From Azospirillum soli (lineage in GTDB: Bacteria > Pseudomonadota > Alphaproteobacteria > Azospirillales > Azospirillaceae): a stretch of 64,000 bases of DNA. Made by a program: the position numbers and the translations under genes. The stretch is from NCBI RefSeq assembly GCF_017876165.1, contig NZ_JAGINQ010000001.1:434001-498000 (forward strand). Direction: 5' to 3'. The notes under the pieces are model-generated. The model saw only the letters and a list, made by a program, of their open reading frames with translations, ran no database searches and was not told the DNA's origin. Shown piece after piece: positions 1 to 8,169 of this stretch. How positions within the stretch are numbered: the first letter of the stretch is position 1; each line of letters begins with the position of its first letter.

Positions 1-1
1 A

Positions 2-52
2 AGCTGCCGTTTGCGTCACCCGGACGAACTGGCACGAGCGTTGCTTTATTAG
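2..52 (+). CDS. possible 3' end of a gene truncated by the window edge
   Basis: One forward frame reads from the window edge to a TAG at 50-52 and ends in RHPDELARALLY, which looks like an ordinary protein C-terminus. A strong rho-independent terminator follows about 70 bases later (122-151), as expected downstream of a forward gene. Only 16 codons are visible, so neither product nor frame can be confirmed; another frame stays open to 99. The family is unknown. Confidence 0.3.
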   Translation, partial: SCRLRHPDELARALLY

Positions 53-121
53 GCATCGAACCGTCCCATGGCCGCTCTTGTTCCCTGCGTCCATGGTGAA
101 CGATTCCTCCAAAGCATCTTG

Positions 122-151
122 CCGGCCGCCCTGTGCGGCCGGTCTTTTTTT
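122..151 (+). terminator. rho-independent terminator
   Basis: A perfect 8-bp stem (CCGGCCGC with GCGGCCGG, 122-129 and 135-142) with a 5-base loop is followed by TCTTTTTTT. It ends forward transcription coming from left of the window and separates it from the convergent cupin gene, which stops at 163. Confidence 0.85.
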
Positions 152-162
152 GGGGCCGGTTT

Positions 163-582
163 TCAGCCGGCCGGCGGTTCGGCGGAAGCCGTGGGGAACT
201 CGGCCGGCAAGGTGATCTCCAGCATTTCCAGATCGTCGGAATGCTCGATCTCCACGTGGCGGATGCCCGGCGGCTGGTGCACGCAGGACCCGGCCTGCAG
301 CAGCACCTCGCCCACGCCCTCATAGGCGAACTTCACCCAGCCCTTCAGCACGTAGACCATCTGGAAATTCAGGTCGTGCGTGTGCCAGCCGCCGTGTGAC
401 GGCTCGCCCGGCCGGGCGCGGATCACATGGGCGTTGGCCTTCCCGCCGGTCGCCGCGCGGATGCCCAGGTCCCGGTACTCGAAGAAGGGCCGCAGCCCGT
501 CGCGCTTGAAGTCCGCCGGATCGGCGTGGCTGACCGCAAAAGCCATCTTGGTGTCATCGGTCGTGGTGTCGCGATCGGTCAT
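163..582 (-). CDS. cupin-domain protein
   Basis: A 139-residue small beta-barrel (cupin) protein. A first conserved cupin block is visible around HTHDLNFQMVYVLKGW, whose two histidines are likely metal ligands. A second block, HQPPGIRHVEIEHS, carries the distal histidine. No signal peptide or second domain is seen, so it is probably a cytosolic single-cupin protein that binds a metal and a small ligand. The substrate cannot be read from the sequence. The ATG at 582 is chosen because GGGAGGA sits just upstream; a longer in-frame reading to 663 would run into the neighbouring promoter region. It is divergent from the propionyl-CoA synthase gene across about 95 bases, so the two may share control. 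The C-terminal tail is Pro/Ala-rich. Confidence 0.85.
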   Translation of the reverse strand: MTDRDTTTDDTKMAFAVSHADPADFKRDGLRPFFEYRDLGIRAATGGKANAHVIRARPGEPSHGGWHTHDLNFQMVYVLKGWVKFAYEGVGEVLLQAGSCVHQPPGIRHVEIEHSDDLEMLEITLPAEFPTASAEPPAG

Positions 583-677
583 GTTGCGTCCTCCCCATTG
601 TTGTGATTGCACCCTATAGTGAAGACCGTCGCGCAACGACGCGGCCCCGACAAGAAAAAGCATCCAGGGAGAGAGAT

Positions 678-3600
678 ATGGACACCGCCGCAGGAACCGC
701 CGGCCAGCCCTTCGCGCCGCCGCTGCCGCAGGACGTGACGGTCAACCCGATCCGCTCCGCCGCCGACTGGCAGGCCCAGCGCGCCGCCTGCGAGGCTGAT
801 CCCGGCGCTTTCCACGGCGCCGTCGCGGCGGAGACGATCCACTGGTTCGACGGCGCCTCCTGGCTGATGCGCGAGAGCGACGGCGTGTGGCGCGGCTGGA
901 ACGCCGCGACCGGCGAACCCGCCGAGCGGCACGACTGGACTCCCTGGGCCCAGGCCTTCGACGGCTCCGAGGCCCCCTTCTACCGCTGGTTTGTCGGCGC
1001 CCGCACCAACGCCGCCTTCAACGAGGTGGACCGCCACGTCCTGTCCGGCCATGGGTCGGAGGTCGCCTACTGGTACGAGGGCGACCGCTGGGACGCGGCG
1101 GCCAACAACGGGCGTGGCGGCCCGGTGCACCACATCACCCTGACCCGCCGCGAGCTGCTGATCCGCTCCGCCCTTGCCGCGCAAGCCCTGAAGGACCTCG
1201 GCCTGTCGCAAGGCGACCGCATCGCGCTGAACATGCCCAACATCCTCGACCAGATCGTCTGGACCGAGGGGGCGAAGCGGCTGGGCGTTATCTATACCGC
1301 CGTGTTCGGCGGCTTTTCCGACAAGACGCTCTCCGACCGCATCGAGAACGCGGGCGCCCGCGTCGTCATCACCGCCGACGGCGCCAGCCGCAACGCCGAG
1401 GTTGCCGCTTTCAAGGAGGCCTACACCGACCCCGCGCTCGACCGTTTCGTCGCACTCCCCGACGCGCTGCGCATCACTGAAGACGTGCTGCGCGCCAAGC
1501 TGAACTCCACCGCCCTCCTGGACTCCGTCCGCACTGGCCTGGAAGGTGAAATCACCGTCGCCCCCGCCGACGTGATGCGCGAGCTCGGCAAGGCGCTGGA
1601 CCGCGCCGGCACCCTCGACGCCGCCACCGTCGCCGACCTGCGCGCCAGCGTCGCCGAGGCGCTGACCGCCGCCCCGCCGCGCGTTGAAAAGGTCATCGTC
1701 GTCCGCCACGTCGGCCTCCCCGACATCGCTTGGACACCAGGGCGCGACGTGTGGGCACACGACCTCTTTGCGAAGGCCGAGGAAACCCTCTGCCGCAACG
1801 CCGGGGTCCCCAACCTGGAAGCCCTGCGCGCGCTCGACGACCGCGCCCTCTACGCCGCCATCGCCAAATCGGTCCCGGCCGCCCCCGTGGACGCCGAATA
1901 CCCGCTGTTCATCATCTACACGTCGGGTTCCACCGGAAAGCCGAAGGGCGTCGTGCACGTCCATGGCGGCTACGTCGCCGGCCTCGCCCACACCATGAAG
2001 GTCAGCTTCGACGCGCTTCCCGGCCGCGACGTGATCTACGTGGTCGCCGATCCCGGCTGGATCACCGGCCAGAGCTATCTCATCACCGCCAGCCTTGCCG
2101 CCCGCATCCCCGGCATCGTGACGGAGGGCGCGCCCGTCTTCCCAAATGCGGGCCGCTTCGCCTCGATCATCGAGCGGCACAAGGTGACCATCTTCAAGGC
2201 GGGCGTGACCTTCCTGAAGACGGTCATGACCCACCCGGAAAACCGCGCCGACGTGGAGCGCTACGACCGCTCCACGCTCCGCGTCGCCACCTTCTGCGCC
2301 GAGCCGACCAGCCCCGCCGTGCAGGCCTTCGGCATGGCGGTGATGACGCCGCAATACATCAACTCCTATTGGGCGACGGAGCACGGCGGCATCGTCTGGA
2401 CCCACCCCTACGGCAACCCCGACCAGCCGCTCCGCGCCGACGCCCACACCTATCCCTTGCCGTGGGTCTTGGGCGACGTGTGGGTTCCCGAGGGCGAGTC
2501 TGACGACGCCGGCCGCGTCGCCTACCGCTCCGCCGACCTCGACGAAAAGGGCGAGATCGTCGTCACCGCGCCCTATCCTTACCTGACCCGCACCATCTGG
2601 GGCGACGCGGAGGCCATCGGCACGCCCGGCTGGAAGGGCGACTTCGACCGCTTCAAAAAGACCTATTTCGGCCGTTTCAAAGATTCGAGCGGCGCTCCGG
2701 TCTGGGCCTATCTGCAAGGCGACTTCGCGCGCAAATACGCGGACGGCAGCTTCAGCCTGCACGGCCGCTCCGACGACGTGATCAACGTCTCCGGCCACCG
2801 CATGGGGACGGAGGAGATCGAGGGCGCCATCCTCCGCGACAAGCAGATCAACCCGGACAGCTCGGTCGGCAACGTCATTGTGGTCGGCGCCCCCCACCGC
2901 GAAAAGGGCCTGACCCCCGTCGCCTTCGTCCTGCCCGCCAAGGGGCGCGACCTGACGGCCGACGACGAGCGTCGCCTGAAGGACCTCGTCCGGCAGGAAA
3001 AGGGCGCGGTCGCCGTGCCCTCCGACATTCTGGTCGTGCCCGCCTTCCCGGAAACCCGCTCCGGCAAATACATGCGCCGTTTCCTGACGGCGATGATGAA
3101 CGACGAACCGCTGGGCGACACCTCGACGCTGCGCAACCCGGAGTGCCTGACCGACCTCGCCGCCCGCATCGACGCCTGGAAGCGCGGCCAACAGCGCGCC
3201 GAGGAACAGACCCTTCTGGAGCGCCAGCGCTTCCTGTCCATCCAGTACGACACCCTGGCGGACGGCGTGCGCATGGCGACCGTGACCATCGACAACCCGC
3301 CGGTGAACGCGCTCTCCGACCGCCTGCTGGACGAGCTGGACACGACCATCGCCCACCTCGGCCGCCGCAAGGACATCCGCGCCGTGGTCATCACCGGAAC
3401 CGGCCGCAACTTCGTGGCCGGCGCCGATATCCGCCAGCTTCTCGACGAGGTGCAGGACGAGGACGAGGCCCGCGCCCTGCCCGCCAAGGCGCACGCCGTT
3501 TTCCGTGCCATCGAGGCGCTGGACAAGCCGGTGATCGCCGCGATCCGGGGCGTCGCCCTCGGCGGCGGCTGCGAGCTTGCCATGGCCTGCCATCTGCGCG

Positions 3601-6086
3601 TCGCCGACCCGCGCGCCCGCCTCGGCCAGCCGGAAATCAACCTGTTCCTGCCCCCCGGCTACGGCGGCACTCAGCGTTTGCCGCGCCTTCTGCTGCGCAA
3701 GGACCCCGAACGCGGCTACGAACGCGCGCTGGAGATTTTGTTGTCCGGCCGCCAGATCGACGCCGAAACCGCCCTGGAATTCGGCCTGATCGACCGCATC
3801 GCGCGCGGTGCCGATGACGCGCTGACCCTCGCCAAGACGCTGGCCCGCGAAGCCGCCCTGAATACCCTCTCCCCTCTGGGGAGAGGGGAGGGTGAGGGGG
3901 TTGCACGTGGCGGCATGTCCGGCAAAAGCGCACCCCCCTCACCCCAACCCTCTCCCCAGAGGGGAGAGGGAGTTGAGCGCCTGCTGGCCCAAGCCCATTC
4001 TGTCGGCCGAGGCCCCGTCGCGGACACGATCCTCTCCCTCGTGGACAAGGGGCTGCGCGACGGCTTCGACGCCGGTTCAGGGGCCGAGATCGACGCCTTC
4101 GCCCGCCTGCTCCTCGATTCCGAGCACGGCGCCAAGAAGGGCATCGCCCTGTTCCTTGAGAAGAAATCCCCGCCCCTGCCCGCGCGCCCGCGCCGCGAGT
4201 CCCGCGACGGCGTTCTGCCCATCGGCAGCCCCTTCTTCCCCGGCGCCACGCCCCTGCCCCGGTGGCAGCTGGCCCAGGCCGTCGTCCGCGACCTGGAGAC
4301 CGGCGCCGCCAACCACGGCGACCCCGCCCAATCCGAAACGGAAGTCGTCGTCCCCGTCTCCGAACCCGGCCCCAACCAGGCGCTCGTCTACGTCCTCGCG
4401 TCCGAGGTAAACTACAACGACGTGTGGGCGCTGACCGGCATCCCGATCTCGCTGTTCGACGAGCATGACGAGGATGTGCACATCACCGGGTCCGGCGGCG
4501 TCGGCCTGATCGCGCGTATGGGCGAAGCCCTTCAGGCGCAGGGGCGCCTCGCGGTCGGCGACCTCGTGGCGATCTATTCCGGCGTATCCGACGTGCTGGA
4601 CCCGGAGGCGGGCACCGACCCGATGTTCACCGACTTCCACATCCAGGGCTACCAGTCGCCGGACGGCAGCCACCAGCAGTTCATGCTGGCCGACGGCCCG
4701 CAGCTGTTCCACCTGCCGCCCGACCTCGCGCTGGAGGAGGCCGGCAGCTACATGCTGGCCGCCGGCACCGCCTACCGCGCGCTGTTCACGGCGCTGGACG
4801 TTCAGCCCGGCAAGCGCCTGCTGGTCGAGGGCGCGGCCGGCGGCACCGGCGCCTGGACCGTCGAATTGGCGCTCGCCCGGCGCATGAAGGTGACCGGCAT
4901 GGTCTCGTCCGAACGCCGCGCCGCCGCGATCCGCGCCCGAGGGGCCGGGGCCGTGGACCGCTCCGTTGCCGAGTCCGCCTTCACCCGTATCCCCGCCGAT
5001 CCCGCCCAGTGGGCGGCGTGGGAGAAGGCCGGCCAGCCCTTCATCGACGCGCTGCGCGACGAGAACGGCGGCCATCTTGTGGACTACGCGGTCAGCCACG
5101 CGGGCGAGGCGACCTTCCCCCGCACCTTCCAATCCCTCGCGGAGGGCGGCGCCCTGACCTTCTTCGGCGCCTCCAGCGGCTACCACATGACCTTCCTTGG
5201 CAAATCCGGCGCCGCCGAACCCGCCGAGATGCTGCGCCGCGCCCGCCTGCGCCCTGGCGAAGCGGTGCTGGTCTTCTACGGCGCCGGGGCGTTGGGCCTG
5301 CGCGACGACATGGCGCTGTCGGCCATCGAGGCCGCCCGCGAGTCCGGCGCCCGCATTTGCGTCGTCACCGACCACGATTCGGAACGCGATTTCGTCCTGT
5401 CGCTCGGCTACGGCGAAGCCCTCGCCGGGGCCGTCTCGCTGACCGAGATCAAGCGCCGCGTGCCGCATTTCGTCTGGCCGGACACCATGCCGGACCTGCC
5501 CGACCCGCAGCGCGAAACCGCCGCCTTCAAGGAGGCGGTGCGCCTCTTCACCGAGGAAACCTTCAAGCCGCTGGGCCAGGCGGTCGGCCGCATCCTGCGC
5601 TCCGCCGACAACCCGCGCGGCATGCCGGACGTGGTGGTGGAACGGGCGCGGCGCGACACGCTGGCGGTCTCCACCATGATCGTGAAGCCGCACACCGGCC
5701 GAGTCGTCTATTGCGGAGACATGGACGGAAAACGCTACAGCTTCTACGCGCCGCAGGTGTGGATGCGTCAGCGCCGCGTCCTGATGCCCACATCCGCCAT
5801 CATCGGCACGCACCTGTCGAACGCGGCGGAGATCGCGGGGCTGAACCGCGTCATCGCGTCGGGCGCGGTGCGCGTCCCGCCGACCTATCTCGGCGCCTGG
5901 GACGAACTGCCCACCCTGCACCAAGCGATGTGGGAAAACCGCCTGCCCGAGGCGACCGGGGGTGCGGCGAAGGCGGTGGTCAACCACGCCCTGCCCGAAG
6001 CGGGCCTGAAGTCCCGCGACGAGCTGCTGATCGCCTGGGCTGGACAGATGGGAGCTGGAAAGCAGGGGGCGGGAAAGGCCGGTTAA
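678..6086 (+). CDS. pcs: propionyl-CoA synthase (trifunctional, 3-hydroxypropionate to propionyl-CoA)
   Basis: An 1802-residue fusion of three enzymes in the order known from propionyl-CoA synthase of the 3-hydroxypropionate bi-cycle. Residues about 1-850 form an acyl-CoA synthetase, with the P-loop YTSGSTGKPKG near 414 and the catalytic lysine in TRSGKYMRR (K797). Residues about 880-1140 form an enoyl-CoA hydratase (crotonase) with both catalytic glutamates, E966 in GGGCELA and E986 in GQPEINL, spaced 20 apart as in the family. Residues about 1180-1802 form an NADPH-dependent acryloyl-CoA reductase of the MDR type, with EGAAGGTGAW near 1384. Together they would convert 3-hydroxypropionate, via its CoA ester and acrylyl-CoA, to propionyl-CoA. 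The length is close to the roughly 1820 residues of the Chloroflexus enzyme. The ATG at 678 follows AGGGAGAG. Residues about 1063-1098 are encoded by a palindromic repeat. The function rests on architecture, not on pathway neighbours, which are absent here. Confidence 0.9.
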   Translation: MDTAAGTAGQPFAPPLPQDVTVNPIRSAADWQAQRAACEADPGAFHGAVAAETIHWFDGASWLMRESDGVWRGWNAATGEPAERHDWTPWAQAFDGSEAPFYRWFVGARTNAAFNEVDRHVLSGHGSEVAYWYEGDRWDAAANNGRGGPVHHITLTRRELLIRSALAAQALKDLGLSQGDRIALNMPNILDQIVWTEGAKRLGVIYTAVFGGFSDKTLSDRIENAGARVVITADGASRNAEVAAFKEAYTDPALDRFVALPDALRITEDVLRAKLNSTALLDSVRTGLEGEITVAPADVMRELGKALDRAGTLDAATVADLRASVAEALTAAPPRVEKVIVVRHVGLPDIAWTPGRDVWAHDLFAKAEETLCRNAGVPNLEALRALDDRALYAAIAKSVPAAPVDAEYPLFIIYTSGSTGKPKGVVHVHGGYVAGLAHTMKVSFDALPGRDVIYVVADPGWITGQSYLITASLAARIPGIVTEGAPVFPNAGRFASIIERHKVTIFKAGVTFLKTVMTHPENRADVERYDRSTLRVATFCAEPTSPAVQAFGMAVMTPQYINSYWATEHGGIVWTHPYGNPDQPLRADAHTYPLPWVLGDVWVPEGESDDAGRVAYRSADLDEKGEIVVTAPYPYLTRTIWGDAEAIGTPGWKGDFDRFKKTYFGRFKDSSGAPVWAYLQGDFARKYADGSFSLHGRSDDVINVSGHRMGTEEIEGAILRDKQINPDSSVGNVIVVGAPHREKGLTPVAFVLPAKGRDLTADDERRLKDLVRQEKGAVAVPSDILVVPAFPETRSGKYMRRFLTAMMNDEPLGDTSTLRNPECLTDLAARIDAWKRGQQRAEEQTLLERQRFLSIQYDTLADGVRMATVTIDNPPVNALSDRLLDELDTTIAHLGRRKDIRAVVITGTGRNFVAGADIRQLLDEVQDEDEARALPAKAHAVFRAIEALDKPVIAAIRGVALGGGCELAMACHLRVADPRARLGQPEINLFLPPGYGGTQRLPRLLLRKDPERGYERALEILLSGRQIDAETALEFGLIDRIARGADDALTLAKTLAREAALNTLSPLGRGEGEGVARGGMSGKSAPPSPQPSPQRGEGVERLLAQAHSVGRGPVADTILSLVDKGLRDGFDAGSGAEIDAFARLLLDSEHGAKKGIALFLEKKSPPLPARPRRESRDGVLPIGSPFFPGATPLPRWQLAQAVVRDLETGAANHGDPAQSETEVVVPVSEPGPNQALVYVLASEVNYNDVWALTGIPISLFDEHDEDVHITGSGGVGLIARMGEALQAQGRLAVGDLVAIYSGVSDVLDPEAGTDPMFTDFHIQGYQSPDGSHQQFMLADGPQLFHLPPDLALEEAGSYMLAAGTAYRALFTALDVQPGKRLLVEGAAGGTGAWTVELALARRMKVTGMVSSERRAAAIRARGAGAVDRSVAESAFTRIPADPAQWAAWEKAGQPFIDALRDENGGHLVDYAVSHAGEATFPRTFQSLAEGGALTFFGASSGYHMTFLGKSGAAEPAEMLRRARLRPGEAVLVFYGAGALGLRDDMALSAIEAARESGARICVVTDHDSERDFVLSLGYGEALAGAVSLTEIKRRVPHFVWPDTMPDLPDPQRETAAFKEAVRLFTEETFKPLGQAVGRILRSADNPRGMPDVVVERARRDTLAVSTMIVKPHTGRVVYCGDMDGKRYSFYAPQVWMRQRRVLMPTSAIIGTHLSNAAEIAGLNRVIASGAVRVPPTYLGAWDELPTLHQAMWENRLPEATGGAAKAVVNHALPEAGLKSRDELLIAWAGQMGAGKQGAGKAG
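3865..3970. repeat. palindromic repeat inserted in frame within pcs
   Basis: Two self-palindromes, CCCTCTCCCC-TCT-GGGGAGAGGG (3865-3887) and its near mirror (3948-3970), flank inner arms GAGGGTGAGGGGG and CCCCCCTCACCCC. The whole 106 bases form one large inverted repeat with a central spacer of about 30 bases. The style matches the intergenic elements elsewhere in this window, such as 36549-36650, but here it lies inside an open frame. It adds a Gly/Ser/Pro/Gln-rich stretch of about 36 residues near the end of the hydratase domain, before the reductase domain. Confidence 0.85.
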
Positions 6087-6382
6087 CGCGCGTAGACCTT
6101 CGGCTGGGCGAAGTTCAGATGGTCGAGAAGCTCCTTGCTGGCGCAGCCGTCAACGGGGAGCTTCGCAGCCTTCTGATAGGCGCGGATGGCGGATCGGGTG
6201 TTGGGGCCCATCTTGCCGTCCGCCTTGCCGGGCCTGAAGCCATGCTCGGCCAGCGCCGCCTGGATGCCTTCCACATAGGCGCGCTGCATGTCTGACGGCA
6301 TGGAGTCGGACGGACAGGCCGCGAAGGCCGGTGCGGAGAAGGCGGTCAGCGCCAGAATGACGGCAAGAATGCTGCGGGTCAT
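6083..6382 (-). CDS. secreted peptidoglycan-binding domain protein
   Basis: A 99-residue protein with an N-terminal signal peptide (hydrophobic stretch followed by APAFA at about residue 21) and a single peptidoglycan-binding (PG_binding_1) fold. Recognisable parts are IQAALAEHGFRPGKADGKMG and the NTRSAIRAYQK helix. Two cysteines, one just after the cleavage site and one in VDGCAS, could form a disulfide. No catalytic domain is attached, so it is probably a periplasmic wall-binding accessory protein. It converges on pcs, and the two stop codons overlap in the same TTAA. Confidence 0.85.
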   Translation of the reverse strand: MTRSILAVILALTAFSAPAFAACPSDSMPSDMQRAYVEGIQAALAEHGFRPGKADGKMGPNTRSAIRAYQKAAKLPVDGCASKELLDHLNFAQPKVYAR

Positions 6383-6507
6383 GGGGATCTCCGGTTCGAT
6401 TTACGGAGATCAACACGGCAGAGGCGAAGTTCTTCCCTTGGGGATGGTTTTGCCCCCCTGCCCCTCCCCCGCTCTCGGCGGACCCTGAGGGTCCACCTGC
6501 CGCGTCA

Positions 6508-6538
6508 GCGTCAGCTCTGCTTGCGCGAGAGCTGACGC
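6508..6538 (-). terminator. hairpin downstream of prfB
   Basis: A perfect 11-bp stem (GCGTCAGCTCT with AGAGCTGACGC) with a 9-base loop lies 22 bases beyond the prfB stop codon. A clear T-run is lacking on the minus strand, so it may be an RNA-stabilising hairpin, not a strict terminator. A shorter palindrome, GGACCCTGAGGGTCC, lies next to it at about 6480-6494. Confidence 0.5.
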
Positions 6539-6559
6539 AGGGGAGGGAAATGGGGTGCC

Positions 6560-7682
6560 TTACGCCGCCGCGTCGTCGCTCTGGCCCTTGATGCGCGAGG
6601 CCAGCGCGGCTTCCAGGAACTTGTCGATGTCGCCGTCGAGAACCGACTGGCTCTGCGACGTCTCCACCTCGGTCCGCAGGTCCTTCACCATCTGGTAGGG
6701 GTGCAGGACGTAGGAGCGGATCTGGTGGCCCCAGCCGATGTCGGTCTTGGTGGCCTCCAGCGCGGCGGCCGCGTCCTCGCGGATCTTCAGCTCACGCTCG
6801 TACAGGCGGGCGCGCAGCATGTCCCACGCCTTGGCGCGGTTCTTGTGCTGCGACCGTTCCTGCTGGCAGCTCACCACGATGTTCGTCGGCAAGTGCGTGA
6901 TGCGCACGGCCGAGTCCGTCTTGTTGATGTGCTGGCCGCCAGCGCCCGACGCCCGGTAGGTGTCGATGCGGCAGTCCTTTTCGTTGACCTCGATGTCGAT
7001 CTTGTCGTCGATCACCGGGGAAATCGAAACAGCGGCGAAGCTGGTCTGGCGGCGCGCCTGGCTGTCGAAGGGGCTTATGCGCACCAGACGGTGCACGCCG
7101 GCCTCGGTCTTCAGCCAGCCGTAGGCGTTGTGGCCCTTGATCTGCACCGTGGCGGACTTGATGCCGGCCTCTTCGCCGGGGCTTTCTTCCAGCCACTCGG
7201 TCTTGTAGCCGTGCTGCTCGGCCCAGCGCAGGTACATGCGCAGCAGCATCTCCGCCCAGTCCTGGGCCTCGGTGCCGCCGGCGCCGGCGTTGACCTCGAT
7301 GAAGCAGTCGTTGGCGTCCGCCTCGCCCGACAGCAGGCTCTCGATCTGGAGCTTACCGGCACGGTCGCGCAACGCGTAGAGCTGGGCCTCGGCATCCGCA
7401 ACCACCGTCGCGTCGCCCTCGGCCTCGCCCATCTCGATCAGCTCAAGGCTGTCGGACAGGTCGCGTTCCAGCGCGCGGTAGCCGGACACGGAATTGTCCA
7501 GCTGCGTGCGCTCACGCATGATCTTCTGAGCCTTGTCGGGATCGTCCCAGAGCTTGGGGTCCTCGGCGAGGTTGTTCAGTTCGTCGAGACGACGCAGCGC
7601 GTTGTCCCAGTCAAAGATGCCTCCTCAGCAGCGCCAGCGATTCCCGTATCTCGCCGGCGGCCGCTTCGATCTCGGCCCGCAT
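6560..7682 (-). CDS. prfB: peptide chain release factor 2 with programmed +1 frameshift
   Basis: RF2 reads UAA and UGA stop codons and releases the finished peptide at the ribosome. The gene is in two frames. ATG at 7682, after GGAGGT, opens a 23-codon segment ending CTT-TGA; a +1 slip on CTT continues as [13 protein letters not shown] to the stop at 6560, giving 373 residues. The decoding tripeptide SPF is at about 203-205 and the catalytic GGQ at about 248-250, both within two residues of their places in E. coli RF2; SPF identifies RF2, not RF1. This is the family's normal autoregulation and not a pseudogene. The next cell-wall gene on this strand, mrcA, is 4.4 kb upstream, separated by inserted genes. 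Confidence 0.97.
7611..7625 (-). promoter_or_regulatory. prfB programmed frameshift site
   Basis: On the minus strand the message reads AGG AGG CAT CTT TGA C. This combines a Shine-Dalgarno-like AGGAGG, a slippery CTT and an in-frame TGA followed by C, the classic RF2 recoding signal. Low RF2 leaves TGA unread and favours the +1 slip into GAC, so RF2 controls its own synthesis. Confidence 0.95.
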
Positions 7683-8169
7683 CGCGGTACCTCCTCGTCA
7701 GCCAGAGTTGATCCACAGTCCAAGGCCTTATGTAGCGAGTTACGCCCGCCGATGCACCCCCTTATTCCGCCTTGACGAAACCTCGGCCGACACCAAGCCG
7801 GTCAAGTCATATCGACATCGTCGAAGGTCAAATCCACTGTCCCCGGCCCTTCGCCTTAAACGATTTCAGCGAAAAGCATATCCGGACCGAGTAAGTCGCA
7901 ATCGATCCACATGAGTACGTCGATTTCCGCACTGCGGAACTCCATTCGCGGCGGAATTGTGGCGGCGCAATCCGTGATAGCGTCACCGCCGTTCTGTGAC
8001 CTTATTGGGAATCAACGCATGCATTCATCCCCGCCGCCGGCACGGAAGGACCGCCCGCCCGGCGCATGAGCAACGCCGCCTGGCAAACCCGGTTCCCCAG
8101 CTCAGTTCCCTAGGCCGGCGACGCGCCTCCAACGACAAACAGCCCCAACGACAAACGGCGGGCCTTCCA
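7683..8169. other. 487-base intergenic region between prfB and the MBOAT gene
   Basis: This is the divergent upstream region of prfB (minus) and the acyltransferase gene (plus), with visibly lower GC than its neighbours between about 7730 and 8010. No convincing open frame or structured RNA was recognised. A short direct repeat, CCAACGACAAAC, occurs twice at about 8127-8155, just before the acyltransferase start. Promoters for both genes should lie here, but I could not fix their elements. Confidence 0.5.

Noticed and set aside
579..3593. A 1004-codon open frame on the minus strand opposite pcs
   Set aside because: It is an antisense shadow of a well-supported gene; high GC suppresses stops in the opposite frame, and the translation is Gly/Val/Arg-rich without any family signature.
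6560..7682. prfB as a frameshifted pseudogene
   Set aside because: The frame change is at the classic CTT TGA C site with an AGGAGG element, and both SPF and GGQ motifs are intact; it is programmed.
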